NCBI RefSeq assembly: GCF_014839805.1
Contig: NC_051128.1
Span: 12,600,466 to 12,664,465, forward strand
Source of the DNA: Manduca sexta
Lineage: Eukaryota; Arthropoda; Insecta; Lepidoptera; Sphingidae
Direction of reading: 5' to 3'
DNA length: 64,000 nt
Part shown: positions 12,644 through 24,155 of the stretch, piece after piece
Position numbering within the stretch: position 1 is the first letter of the stretch
Layout of the letters: each line of letters begins with the position of its first letter
The notes under the pieces: generated by a model
What the model saw: only the letters and a program-made list of their open reading frames with translations
Databases searched by the model: none
What the model was told of the DNA's origin: nothing
Program-made: the position numbers and the translations under genes

Positions 12644-13434
12644 TTACAACAACTTTAACATATCTCTAAATTTATTAAATTTATTACTTCCCAATGGTTT
12701 TGTTAAAATGTCTGCTATATTTTGATCAGATGCAATTTTTATAACATCAATTAAACCAATTTTAACACTTTCATGAACAAAATGATAATGAACTTCAATA
12801 TGTTTTGAATTTTTGTGAAATTTCCGTATTTAGCAATAATTTGAGCTCCAATATTATCTTCATATATTTTTACAGGTTTACAATCTTTCTGACAAATCTC
12901 ATTAATTAAACAAACTATAAATTTAATTTCAGTAACAGCTTCTGACAGCGCAATGTATTCAGCAAATGTAGATGACTTTGTTACACAATTTTGTTTCTTT
13001 GATTTCCAAAATATTACATTCCCAAACAGTCTAATTACAAATCCTGTTGTTGATTTCCTACTGACAATATCTCCTGCAAAATCTGCATCTACATAGCAAT
13101 CTAACATATCAGAATTTATATTCATGTTATAAATTAATTTTATATGTTTTGTTAAGTAAAGATATTTAAGTACTCGCAAAGCATATTTAAAATGTGTCTC
13201 ATTATAGCAATTTTGGAATCTACTCAAATAATTAACACTGAACGATATATCTGGTCTTGTACCTGAACTAATATATAAAAGTGCTCCAATTAAATTTCTA
13301 TATTTTACATTCTCATTTATATTACAGTTTTCTAGTTTAAGATTTACTTCCATTGGTGTAGTATATAACTTTGTATTTATTATATTATAACGCTTAGCTA
13401 ATGATTCTATATATGATTCCTGACTCAGTGTCAT
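12644..13434 (-). pseudogene. copia RNase H
   Basis: Follows the RT after a shift near 13440. It has GALLYISSGTRPDI, the RNase H start DADFAGD, RKSTTGFV and EAVTEIKF, then a further shift near 12820. The usual copia ending ADILTKPLG lies in the last frame, with stop TAA at 12644-12646. Confidence 0.9.
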
Positions 13435-14172
13435 GGTCTTATTCTTTTATAATCATAATCAATATGTATTCCAATGTATTCTTTAACTTTACCCATATCC
13501 TTCATAGTAAATTTACTTAACAGTTTGTTTTTAATATTACTCATTACCTTTTCATCTTTACAACATATTAACAAATCATCAACATATAACAAAATGTATA
13601 CACTCACATTAGTATCCAATTTAAAATATAAACAAAAGTCATATTTACTTCTCTGAAATCCAAGACTAGTTAAAAACTTATTGACACATTCATACCAAGC
13701 CCGAGGGCTTTCTTTTAAACCATATAATGTTTTATTTAATTTATAAACTCTATCAGTGCCATCATCATAACCAATTGGCTGGTTTACATAAACTTCAGAT
13801 AAAATTTTACCATTTAAAAAAGCAGTTTCAACATCCATCTGATGTATATTAAGATTATTTTGACAACAATAAGACAATAACAATTTTAAAGTTTGCATTT
13901 TAGCAACGGGTGAATATATATCATCAATAAAATCTTTTTGTTGAAAACCTCTTACTACTAACCTAGCTTTAAATTTATTTTCGGCTTTCTTTCTGTATAT
14001 CCATTTCACATCTAAAGGCTGTTTGTCTGCTGGTTTACTTACAAGTCTCCAGGTCTCATTTTTGCCAAACTGTTCATCTCACGATTCATAGCCTCAGTCC
14101 ATTCTTTTGCTTCATCGCTAGTTATTGCCTCCTGAAAATTATCTGGAATCATAGCATCACAATAGTTAACAG
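13431..14172 (-). pseudogene. copia reverse transcriptase
   Basis: Frames change near 14190 and 14065. The open part at 13431-14009 contains KARLVVRGFQQK, HQMDVETAFLNG, LYGLKESPRAWY and the catalytic YVDD box (13575-13586). This copia-type RVT_2 fold copies the element RNA into DNA within particles. Confidence 0.92.
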
Positions 14173-15524
14173 TTATACAATAATAACCAAATTCTTCATC
14201 AAACCGGAAGTTGGTGGCTTGATTTTACGCCGATTTCTTGTTTCAATTACTTTATTATCATCATAACTTTCATTTGTTTCAGCATTCAAATCTTCATTAA
14301 TTTTCTCATTATTTTCTTCTGCATTAGTCTCTTTCTTCTCTTCTATAATTTTCTCTTCCAATTTATTCGGCTGGCTATTACTTTTATCATTTTTTCTCTT
14401 CTCTATTATCATCGAGACCAATACACATTACATCATCTTCAATTATATCACAATGTCTTGCTACAACTATTCTATTGTTTATTAATACTCTATATCCAAC
14501 ATCTGTATAGCCCATTAGTATGCCAAGCTCGGCTTTCCTGTCCCATTTACATTTTTCTCTTTTCCTCTGGTGTTCTAACAAATACTTTACTTCCATATAT
14601 CCTTAAATTTTCAATGCTTGGCCTTTGTTTGAAAAATATCTCATAAGGCGTCTTCCTTTCTATAGTGCCATTTGTTAATGTTCTATTCTTTAAATAAGCT
14701 GCGGCCATAACCACTTCAGGCCAAAATCTTTTATGTACTTTTGCCTCTGCCAAAAGACATCTTGACATATCCATTATTGATCTATTAAACCTTTCTGCTG
14801 TGCCATTTAATTCATGCACATATGGCGGACAAGATTTAATCATTATTCCCTTTGATCTTGCAAAGTCAAACACTCTTTTATTAATGTATTCCTTTCCATT
14901 ATCACATCTCAATTCTTTAATATTTTTCCCAGTTAAATTTTGTATCTCATTAACATACTGCATTAAACAATTATATACTTTATCTTTTGACGGAATACAA
15001 TAAACTTTTGCCAACTTACTATAGTCATCTATAAAACTTAAGAAATATTTTTCACCATTAAAACCTGTAGTTCTGTGTGGCCCATTTAAATCTGTGTGTA
15101 CAATTTCTAATATATCCTGTGCTCGTTTTCTATTATTTTTAAATGGCAAGTTATGCATTTTATTTTCAATACATATAGCACATTTCATGTACTTACATTC
15201 AATCTCCTTTGGTAATCCTTTCAATAATTCACTTGTACACATAGTATTCAAATTGTTAAAGTTTATATGACCAAGCATCCTATGTAATTTCTCCTTCACT
15301 GTCATACTTGATTTCTTCACTAAATTAGCATGTAATGTACTTGCATTTATATAACCTTTTAATTTATACAGTCTATCTTCTTTCACTGCTATAGCTATAA
15401 TAGTTCCATAGACGTTATATATTTTTGATTGTCGTCCCCTGGAAACAATTTTATGATTGTCTGTAATCTTTGAATAGCTCAATAAATTTGCTTTCATCTC
15501 TTTGACATAGAAAACATTGTTCAA
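14173..15524 (-). pseudogene. copia integrase with GAG-pre-integrase domain
   Basis: The region at 14547-15524 is open. It has the HHCC zinc-binding part (HRMLGH ... CAIC), then the DDE core with Asp in VHTDLNGP, Asp in LRCDNGKEY and Glu in NGTAERFNR, followed by WPEVVMAAAYLKNRT. Breaks lie near 14580 and 14405; the acidic, lysine-rich tail (14173-14421) is typical of the low-complexity link to the RT. Confidence 0.9.
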
Positions 15525-15990
15525 AACAACTTCAGACTTTTTCCATAGACCATAAAATAAGTTTGTATTTTTCCGACCTTTGTAGCTTCTAATATTCTTC
15601 CATCACCAACTTTTACTTTAATAGGTTGTTGTAATATTTCACATGAATGATAGTACTCATCAGTATTAATTATATGATCTGTACAACCACTATCTAATAA
15701 CCAAGTTAAGTGGCCAGACTGCTCAATATTATATATTTTACTTGAAGTTGAAACATTATTATTCTCAATAGTTGCAAGGAAATTATTACCACCACTCTCA
15801 TTACTGGATTTATTATTATAAGTTCTTCCTCTAATATTTCTTGAATTATAATATGATCCACGTTGATGTCCACGATTATTATTAAATCTAATAAATCCAT
15901 TTCCTCTACCACTGTTAACATTTCTGTGTCGACAATCTCTTTGCATGTGGCCAGGTTTTCCACAGGTAAAACATTTAAAGTTTTATTAGG
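15521..15990 (-). pseudogene. copia nucleocapsid zinc knuckle and aspartic protease
   Basis: A CX2CX4HX4C zinc knuckle (CFTCGKPGHMQRDC) lies at 15932-15973, preceded by a frame change near 15978. A basic, Arg/Gly/Asn-rich RNA-binding stretch follows, then the protease active site LLDSGCTDHI with the catalytic Asp. The frame changes again near 15535 beside an A run. Confidence 0.85.
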
Positions 15991-16623
15991 TGATGCAGAA
16001 CTACTAGTGTGAGCTTTAAAACATTTGAGTTGTCGCGTGATGGTTCATTACATTTTTCAGGTTCTTTATCCAATGATTTTAACATAATTTTACTTTTCAA
16101 ATAATCTACAGTTCTGTCTTTTTCTGGTAAAACGTCTATTAGATCTCCAATATGACTGTAATTACGAGGTAAGGCCTTTAACATATAATTTAATTTTTCT
16201 TGTTCACTTACCGTCGCGCCGGCTTGTTTTAACTGATTTATTGATTTCTCAAAGTCGTCAAAAATACACTTACTTGCGAATAGTTCGATAATTTTATTGC
16301 TTCTACATTGTTGCGACATATAATCTGTAGTGCCGATGATTTCTGCAGGTACATTTCATCAAATTTTGCCAATATTTTGCATGCGGAATCTAAGTCGCAT
16401 ATATATTCGAGTTGCTTGTTGCTTATTGCACTATAAATGTAGTTCGTTGCCTGGATATCCATCTCTTCCCACTTTGCAACATCATCCGAATCATTTTTGA
16501 TTCGTATGGCAGCTTCTTTACATTTCTTAAACTCCAAAACTTAAGTATACGTATTTTCCAGCTACTATAATCCGATCCGTCGAATATTGGAATAACTGCG
16601 TCATTGCATTTAGTAAACGCCAT
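15991..16623 (-). pseudogene. gag: copia gag (capsid part), frameshifted
   Basis: Starts at ATG 16621-16623 with IPIFDGSDYSSWK, the conserved N-terminal block of copia Gag. The capsid-like region follows in two other frames (ATNYIYSAISNKQLEYI; then KSINQLKQAGATVSEQEKLN and LPRNYSHIGDLID). Frame changes fall near 16525-16540, 16240-16260 and 16015-16030, all single-base shifts beside short A/T runs, and no other nonsense codon is needed to explain the breaks. It would form the intracellular virus-like particle. Confidence 0.85.
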
Positions 16624-16705
16624 TTTTGCTTATTGCATATATAGCACGTTTCCACTTTATTTGCGAAAATATCTTCTTTTCTTCTTTGTATTTGCAGGCA
16701 ACCAC

Positions 16706-16717
16706 GCTCTGCTACCA
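16706..16717 (-). other. Primer binding site, initiator Met-tRNA
   Basis: Directly next to the 5' LTR with no spacer the element reads TGGTAGCAGAGC, the complement of the 3' end (with CCA) of insect initiator Met-tRNA, the usual copia primer. Confidence 0.88.
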
Positions 16718-16916
16718 TGTTAATAAAACCACTATGACGGATCACTGTTATTTAATTTGATATCTTAAACATAAACTTAAAGAACTACATTATTGTGGCT
16801 GCTCGCCGGCAGCCCGTGACAGGAAGAAGGAAGTGGAGGCGTGTTGCCACAAAAACAAATTAAATTACATATTAACAAATGTTACCCTAAACAAATATAA
16901 ATGTACCCATTCAACA
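16718..16916 (-). repeat. 5' LTR of the copia element
   Basis: In element orientation it starts TGTTGAATGGGTACATT and ends TTTTATTAACA. It carries TGTGGCAACACGCCTCCACT and a short GC-rich patch. Identical by eye to the other LTR. Confidence 0.95.
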
Positions 16917-16921
16917 AACGT
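16917..16921. repeat. Target-site duplication AACGT (right)
   Basis: AACGT directly after the right LTR; a five-base duplication is usual for copia integrases. Confidence 0.92.
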
Positions 16922-17131
16922 AAAGACGCTGAGATACATCACTGCGTTAGGAGATACGCAGTAATCGAATTTGTGCGAAAAAACTAACTGTACCCTTTTG
17001 TATTCAAACAATGAGACACCATTGGAAACATCATGAACTTGAAACCAGCTAATGTCTAAAACCGCTTTGCAGCGCTGTTAATTCTAATTTACCGTTTAAC
17101 CAATTTTCAATCAACAAATTATACAACAAAC

Positions 17132-17288
17132 CTGCCGCTTCTGGTTGAGCGGGCGGTACATTTTGCTGGGGCGCTGGATTCACGGCCGCTGGAGTAACCG
17201 ACACCGTCGCCACCTCAGCCTGTGGCGCTGGCGGTGCTGGCGGCACCACCGACTGCGCTAACGACTGCTTCACGATACACCGAGACAT
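17132..17288 (-). CDS. Alternative first exon candidate of the PAM2-motif gene
   Basis: ATG at 17286-17288 opens 52 codons plus one base, ending GCAG|GTTTGT. The peptide starts MSRCIVKQSL and then is Pro/Ala/Val/Gln-rich and disordered. Its outgoing phase 1 equals that of 17873-17954, so it can splice to 7096-7246 instead. The GC-rich coding part follows a promoter-like stretch with an E2F-like palindrome. The donor is non-optimal. It could alternatively be a short stand-alone ORF read through to the stop at 17049. Confidence 0.5.
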
Positions 17289-17403
17289 TTCCACACGATA
17301 CACACACGATCACACGCCAATACACACATTTGACAATCTCGCGCCACCGCAAACATCGGACTGTCGGCCCGTTCCAAATATGAGGATTTGTTTATTTTTA
17401 ATT

Positions 17404-17413
17404 TTGGCGCCAA
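17404..17413. promoter_or_regulatory. E2F-like palindrome upstream of the 17132-17288 exon
   Basis: TTGGCGCCAA within TTTTGGCGCCAATTTT, about 116 bp upstream of the ATG on the minus strand. It matches the E2F core TTTSSCGC on one strand and closely on the other. Confidence 0.4.
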
Positions 17414-17872
17414 TTTTGCATAGTGACGCTTGCCAGCCAGTATTCAGTTTAGATATGTGACAAACGATTTTGGTTTTTTATAATATTTTAATCGATATTA
17501 AATTAGTAAGTTATTTTAATCAGTTTTTTTTTATTCCGACGTAAATGGAATGCTAGTGAGATGTAGAAAATTCCAATGTATGAATAGAAAATTATGACAT
17601 TTTTCCCCATTGAAAAAGAAAACGTGCAAATGTATGAAAAATGTAAGAATAAGAAAATGCTAAAGAATACACTTTATTTTCGAAAGAGTGTGAAATTACA
17701 AATGAAAAACATAGGAAGGATTTATATGAAAGCATATTTTTCGGCGTCTTTTTTAAAAAATGTACCATTTATTATAAGGGTTAAAAGCGATCTTTAAAAA
17801 AGATCGTATTCGTAGTTTGATAGATGATCAATAGAGTGTAAAATTTATCTAAATAACAACTTCTTTACTCAC

Positions 17873-17954
17873 CTGGTGGTCTGTATATTTCGAGTGTAGG
17901 CTTCCCTTTCGCGTTAGTGAGAATCATACTTCGCCGTTTCCCATTATTTGGAAA
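17873..17954 (-). CDS. Internal exon of the PAM2-motif gene
   Basis: Acceptor TTGTTTCAG and donor GTGAGT bound 27 codons plus one base. The peptide (GKRRSMILTNAKG and KPTLEIYRPP) is basic and compact. It enters in phase 0 and leaves in phase 1, and the single G joins GT of exon 7096-7246 to make Gly, giving EIYRPPGVR across the junction. About 10.6 kb of intron, including the copia element, separates the two. Confidence 0.65.
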
Positions 17955-19242
17955 CTGAAACAAGGAAATATTATCAACACGTTTTAATGATATCAAACGT
18001 TATATTTCGTTGTAAACTATTTCTTTTTGTTGGAACACTTCCTTCTAACAGTTTTTACTAGGTATATGAGCAAAATGACAGTTTTTATACAAATGGACTC
18101 ACTTACACTTTTCTAACTTTTCTTGTATCCTAAAGCAGACTAATGGAAGGCGCTAAATAAAAACATCATCGTAAATTAAAAAGATACTACTTTAAAGTAA
18201 GAATAATTTTATTTTAAGAAATTATGTGAAAGTATTTTAGCTAATGCTTATTTTGTCAGTACTCAGTTTTTATTTGTATTGAAAACGCTGCTTAGTTCTG
18301 CGTAAAGCTCCTTCATCTATATGAAGCAATAATTGCTAGCAATAACCGTCTTTGGAATATGTGCCGAAAGCTGGAGTCGAAAGATAGGTACGTATATGTC
18401 AACGCGGGCAAGAGTTGCCACTACCATGTTAAGACGAGATAACTTTTTGAAGCAATAATTTTATTCCATTATTACTAGCACTGAGTAATTGATCCGGCGA
18501 AATGAGGTTTAATTGCTATTTTTTACTCAGAATATGAATCCAACAAAAACATACACATAGCAAAATTATTGACTGGCTGTCATGTTTTATTTTAAGATGG
18601 CCAAATACTAGAGCGATGGTTGTTTATCATCGACTAATATAAAACGTAATAACTAGTGACTAATGTGCGGAGTTTACACATACGTAGACAGACGGTGGAA
18701 ATTTGAACTAAATATTTAAAAATGGAATACTTTTAAGGAACTTAAAGTGGAGCCCACGCTAAACGACTTTAAGAAGTAATAATTTCGAAACAAATTTTCA
18801 CTAAGATGTTTGTCTTGACTTGATGATTGCAAAATGTTTGTAATACAATGTTAACAATTAATAGTAAAATAATAAATTGGTTTAATTAATCAATGGCAAT
18901 TAGTGCAGCGTAGAATAAAGGGAATAATTATTCTAAATGTCAATCAAGAACCGCGTACATTTTCGTCAAAGTATACGATTATCTTGCTTCTAGTTACAAC
19001 ACATATTCAGTTAAACATCAAAACAAATATTGTGGATTAGATAATATATAAATATTTATCTAGGTGTGACGACTATCCATTAAATGCAGTGTATTTTCAA
19101 AACAGGCTGACGTGTGGCAGAGGCATTTAGTAAAGTTGACTAATCTTCGATGATACCACAATGATTCCTTTCATTAATAGTATCTATCATTTACATTCAT
19201 CCTGGATAAATTAACAAGTAACGACAAAAAATAGGAATGAGT

Positions 19243-19556
19243 CCTGTATTATATATTGTCCCACTTGCGGACACAGGCTTCCTCTACTGACGAGAGGGGT
19301 TAGATCTTAGTCCACCATGCTGGTCTAGTGCAAATTTGCAGATTTCACATACCCTTAAAATTCTGATAGAGAACTTCTCAGGCTTAGGTTCTTAACTTCT
19401 AGGTTGCCTCACGATGTTGTCCTCCACAGTTAAAAATGCGATAATTCACAAAGAATACATACAACTTTAGAAAAATCTGTGTCTGTCTTGGGTTTTAACC
19501 CTTGTGGATATTCGTTTCGGCAGTCCGTACTGCTTCCAACTAAGCTATCACCGCTT
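19243..19556 (-). mobile_element. tRNA-derived SINE (family 2), diverged
   Basis: On the minus strand AAGCGGTGATAGCTTAGTTG, then TATTCTTTGTGAATTATCGC and TGGACTAAGATCTAACCCC align with the copy at 54879-55204. Box B is degenerate (GGGTTAAAACCC). Confidence 0.8.
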
Positions 19557-19745
19557 ACATTAATGAGACATTCCTGCCCTCACACCCACCACTACAACTC
19601 CTGTAAGCCAGGATCAGTGGCACGCATTTTATGACACCGAGCAGTGAAGCTCGGCGAGTCTCAGGGAAAACTAATTCGTCATTATCCCGCAACGAAATTA
19701 ATCAAATAGAAAGATAGGGAGGAGTTGAAAATATTAATTGTCCAC
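19557..19745 (-). repeat. Interspersed repeat (inverted copy at 39385-39580)
   Basis: Contains CACACCCACCACTACAACTC, GCACGCATTTTATGACAC, GAGCAGTGAAGCTCGGC and CCCGCAACGAAATTAATCAA. The reverse complement of these blocks occurs at 39385-39580. Confidence 0.65.
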
Positions 19746-21103
19746 TATAGCAAACAACCGCCTACATTAGTACACATTGGTTTACATTTATTATTTTCCT
19801 CTTTCGACCAATATTTACACATTTTTTTAAATCGCTAGAATGTATGCCGGACCTCTCCAACATAGTCGGCGAAGGACGTCCATTAACATAATTGATTACA
19901 ACAGCTCGACAAAGGTTGTCAGCTCGGGTAGGCGTTAGAATGTACCGCCCACCCTCGCCCACAACCTGACCGCGCAAACGTATGTATTTAATTAGAAACT
20001 GTGACAATCCTGCCATATATGTTCAAGTAAATGTTGAACCTTTATTATTTAGATATAAATTCGTTTTATAGTGTAGTAACATTTGTTTATTTATTATTAG
20101 GGACACACAGAACAATTGTAACTCAACATACAAAAAAAATATTTGAAGAATCCAGCAATGTTGTTTATATTCTGTCTTTTCATTCATTTGATTTACATAT
20201 ATCGAAACAAAATGTTTTAATTTAACGAGTATTCCACAGATCATATCCTATTACCTATGAACAATATTTGTTTAAATTCCATATTTGCATGCTGAATGCA
20301 TATCTATTTACCATTGGAATGTCACATATATTTCAATTACCTACTAAAACCCAAAATAACGGAAAATGTCTAATTTCTATTTAGAGTTTATAGAGAAACA
20401 TGAAAACAAAATCATGTTGTTTAAAATTTTATAAATTTTAGGTCTATTTCGAACAAATACTAAGTTCTTTACAAGAATAAAGATAGTATAACATTGTATA
20501 TTATGTAACTCACACGTTTTATTGTTTGTTTTACTGATTACCTATCTGTTTATATAATTCTCGCATCGCTCATATTCGTAATGAAACGAAAGTTAATGTT
20601 TACCTACTTTATGATTTATTTGCGTATTTTCAGCAATACCTGTTTTTGGAATGTTTAGTTCTAGAAATCTAGGCTTCTGCAAGCGGTCTATCATCAAAAA
20701 CTATGTCATTGAATGACTCAGATTGTATACAAATATAATACAAAAAAAGATAACGCTATGTGCTTTAATGCAACTTTGGTTCTTGTCCAGGCAGATCGCC
20801 TGTTGGCAAGTGAATATTGGCGAAAAATAAGTAAATAATAAATCTGAATTGCGGCCAGTAAGTATTTTGCCTGGTTCTAGAACGCTGATGGTCGAATTAT
20901 AAGCTTGTAAGGAAAGAATGAGTTTTGCTCAAAAAACCTACACACGTAAGATTGGTTCAGGCACCTTTTCTCTTTGCAGGGTTTAGGGTTTTAGTTTTTT
21001 TTCTAATTCTCTATTTTTATAACTTATACAAAGGTCCAGCAACGTCCCTATGCTGTACCTGGAGTCAAAAAATAGGTTTTTTTTTAGACTCTGATGTGCT
21101 TAC

Positions 21104-21346
21104 CTGGTTATGATGCATGTTGTGGTGACTCTGGGGTCGTACGAAGCTGCGCTCGCGCATGATAACTCCCGGGGACGCGAAGTCCTGGATCCTGTAGCTG
21201 CGCTGCAACTCATTGCCCACACCTATTTGCGCCTGCATCTTGTCTCTCTCCAACGCTTTCGTCTCGCCAATAAATTCCAGGTGTACCGTCCTCCCGCGGA
21301 CGGATCTCTTCACGGCAATCTCTTTGGTTTTAAAGCACTCGGGCAT
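21104..21346 (-). CDS. Coding exon of a PAM2-motif gene (5' boundary uncertain)
   Basis: Open for 81 codons from an ATG at 21344-21346 to a strong donor (CAG|GTAAGC, 21098-21103). Codons are much more GC-rich than the flanks. The translation is charged (RSVRGRTVHLEFIGETKALE; later RSYRIQDFASPGV) and ends in a His/Asn/Met tract. The ATG has a poor start context and an in-frame stop just before it, so either translation starts here or a splice acceptor lies a few codons inside. It ends in phase 0, as needed for 17873-17954. I do not recognise the domain. Confidence 0.6.
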
Positions 21347-21629
21347 TCAGTTGCTAATTTGTCTCGGTTTCAATGAATTTTTCCGTTAATTCACTATTAT
21401 AATATTTGATTACAATCAAAATAAATACACTAGAGCAATGACTAGTTTTATAGTTACTTTCTCGCAATGTCACACGACTTTTTAAAAATATTTACAATTC
21501 TTTTTAAACTAACGGGCAATGTAAAATGCTTTTTGAAACAGCAAAGCTTTATAGTTAATGGTTAATTCCACAATTGTGACGTCACGCTAGAGATCACTTC
21601 AACCCGATATATGCATATATACACTTACG

Positions 21630-21842
21630 GGCCCTCACCGACAGGCCGATAGAGGGCGCTAATTCGAGTTTTTTTCGTTTTTTTTTCTTTTGTAATACGA
21701 CTAATGTACAAGAGCAGTGCAGGTTTTTATGTAGTGCCTGACAGTCACCGAGCGATTGTTTACAATATTTCGAGGAGCCGAGAAGAGACTTCTGCGACAC
21801 CACTCGAATCGTTTCGTCGAAGGGGTTCTAGGAACCCTAATC
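21630..21842 (-). other. Possible unidentified exon
   Basis: A very strong acceptor (TTTTTGTTTGTTGCAG) at 21843-21858 and strong donors (GTAAGT near 21629; GTGAGG near 21637) frame about 210 bp of GC-richer sequence on the minus strand. One frame reads 26 codons to a stop, another 45; none has an ATG. It could be a 5' UTR exon of the PAM2 gene or a terminal exon of a neighbour. Confidence 0.3.
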
Positions 21843-22499
21843 TGCAACAAACAAAAACTTACATTAATATATTTACTTTATAAATAAAATACTCTACTAA
21901 TCATGTAGGCGAAGAATGTTGCACTTATCATACGTCAACTAAACATCTAAAATCACTTATACATATAACCACAAATATTTTTACAATATTAACATTTGGT
22001 GGATTGAATACAACCATTACAGATACCTACTATTATGTAGGTAATATAGCTTCACCAAAAGCAGTATACAATTAAATATGCAATTTCCAAAAGGGCACTG
22101 TCTGAAAATGTAAAATGTTCAGGAAATGAAAAAAACACTTATTATTTTCTAAGGAAGTTCAAAGAAGGGTTACAATTTCGGGTCAATTAGCAATGAAAAA
22201 TTACAGAAGTTTTGTTGTTATTATATGTATATACGTTTCTAGCTTATTTTTATATTTATGAAATTTGCCCTATTCGAAATTGCATATTCAATAGAATATT
22301 GAAAGGAATACCGATATCAACCACATCCATGATTACAAAATGTGTAATAACAATCAATCCACGACAGCGATATACCGACAACAGCACGTAACCTCGAACC
22401 GGTTTGCCAAACAACGCGCCGGATTGAAAAAAAAGGAAACGGCTAATTACACCGCGCGGTAACGAGAGTGCGTGCTTGTTACTGCTCTGTACATGTAAA

Positions 22500-22562
22500 A
22501 TGGCGGCTTTAACTGTTATTTTTAAATTTATACAGGCATTTTCTGATATATGTAATCCCATT
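22500..22562 (+). CDS. Candidate plus-strand first exon (MAALTVIFKF...)
   Basis: AAAATGG start, 21 codons in phase 0, then a perfect donor GTAAGT (22563-22568). A short GC-richer stretch (22360-22490) precedes it. Eight bases upstream is an ATG-TAA start-stop mini uORF. The peptide is hydrophobic (residues 4-13) and could start a signal anchor. No downstream exon was identified, so this may be chance. Confidence 0.3.
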
Positions 22563-23989
22563 GTAAGTATCCTGAATAGTTTCTTTGCCTTGAGATTATT
22601 TTTTTTTAAATTGCTTTAGAATTTATTTTGATATCCATATTGAATTGTTTATGCTGCAGATAAAACATCAAGTAAATTTCAAAACAAACACGCACTATAT
22701 GCTATATTAGTCACAAAATGTGTAAAATAAAAGATATTAAAAATTAAATCTGTCCTTTCAATATTTTGTCGCATGTAGTAACTAGAGAAAGAGGGACGCG
22801 TGGCGCCTTTTTTGTCTCTTGCCCGATTATAAAATTTGGTTCGTTATGGGCAACACAACCCCTTCCAACACAATATTAAATCCTAAGGCACACTGATCCA
22901 TACTAAATTCGAAGTTATCGTCCAGTGAACTATGTATTCGAGGAAGTTATGTGAAAGTCATTGACTTTACCACCTGGAAAATAACCCGCATTACAAATGC
23001 AATTACTTTTGATTTATATCTTTATTATTACTTATTGAGGATGCATGGATTTGAATAAACTTTTGATAATCTCTAATCTATAAATACTAAAGGCATACCT
23101 AACATAACACACCTATGTCTAAACGGGCCGTAACAGTCATTACATACATTTTTCTACAATTTACTGACAATACAAATCGGTCATCTGCCCATTACAAATT
23201 ACAATTCCTAATAAATGGTGCATCACACGGAAGATTTTAAAGGAAATACTGCATGGCATAATGCTTTATCATTGTAGATGATGGTTCATATTGACACTAA
23301 ATACTATGCCTTTGAACATAGTAATATGCACGCAATTGAGGGCATAAAAAACGTTGGTAGTTGCTCAGACGGACACGAAAACACGACCACCTACTGAAAT
23401 CCCTACAAAGGATTAGTCTCGAACATTCCAAGAAATACGATTCTAAAAAGCCTATAGATATTGTTGAAACGAAATACAAGGTAAAAGCAATCGCTAATTC
23501 ACGTACGCCACTATTATCTACTGCTGTGAAGGCGCACGTAAAAATAAATTGAAGTTTTGAAGAGCAATGAACTACAACGCTTCGTAGAGTTCGCAACACC
23601 TGTTATTATCGGCGGTGCGTTTCGACTTGCTAATGAATTAAATATTTTTCTAATGCGATAAAATGCGTTTAACATTTTTTGCGCAGTTACTGAGCGTTCG
23701 TTTTGTGTTTAATCACGGTGTCCTTGGGTAATGTTATTTTTTGTACAATGACGGGACTAGTAATACTCGACCCACTCTTAGTTTGTGTCACAAATGGTTA
23801 TAAAACAAAAGATTTCACCTATCATAAAGCATATTTTTTTTTCATTTTCATTCAAAGCACGTAAATTTGGCACCTTTCTCATAACCCTTTCATTTTCCAA
23901 ATCAAGGGCAGCCGGGCATTATTCAAAACATCTTAGTTAAAGACTTAATATCAAATTAGACTTACTTTTTATGTCTTACGTATGTTAGC

Positions 23990-24155
23990 CTGGAAAGGTT
24001 CATCTTATACAAACAAACCGGACTTTGGGTGAGTCCTGGGTCCTTTAAGCGTCCGCAACCATTGGCAATTAAATAACCAAGTCTAGGGCAACCCACTAAC
24101 GGGTTAAGAACTTCGGCGCAAGACGGTTACTAGAAGAGGATGATACATCAACAAT
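23990..24155 (+). repeat. Interspersed repeat (family shared with 4122-4275)
   Basis: See shared blocks: TTTGGGTGAGTCC, AGGGCAACCCACTAACGGG and AGAGGATGATACATCAACAA. Roughly 70 percent similar by eye. Confidence 0.65.

Larger units (their letters stand above)
12213..16916 (-). mobile_element. Full-length Ty1/copia LTR retrotransposon (4,704 bp)
   Basis: Two 199-bp LTRs (12213-12411 and 16718-16916) bound the element; reading base by base I find no difference between them. AACGT is duplicated at 12208-12212 and 16917-16921. The coding strand is minus: gag, protease, integrase, reverse transcriptase, RNase H, the order that defines copia (integrase before RT). Primer site and polypurine tract abut the LTRs. 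The coding frame is broken about eleven times. It sits in an intron of the PAM2 gene, in the same orientation. Confidence 0.96.
17960..21090. other. Likely intron of the PAM2-motif gene
   Basis: AT-rich. Contains the SINE at 19243-19556 and the repeat at 19557-19745; nothing else recognised. Confidence 0.5.

Noticed and set aside
12751..16745. Reading the copia fragments as separate genes
   Set aside because: They are pieces of one gag-pol unit in successive frames within a single LTR-bounded element.
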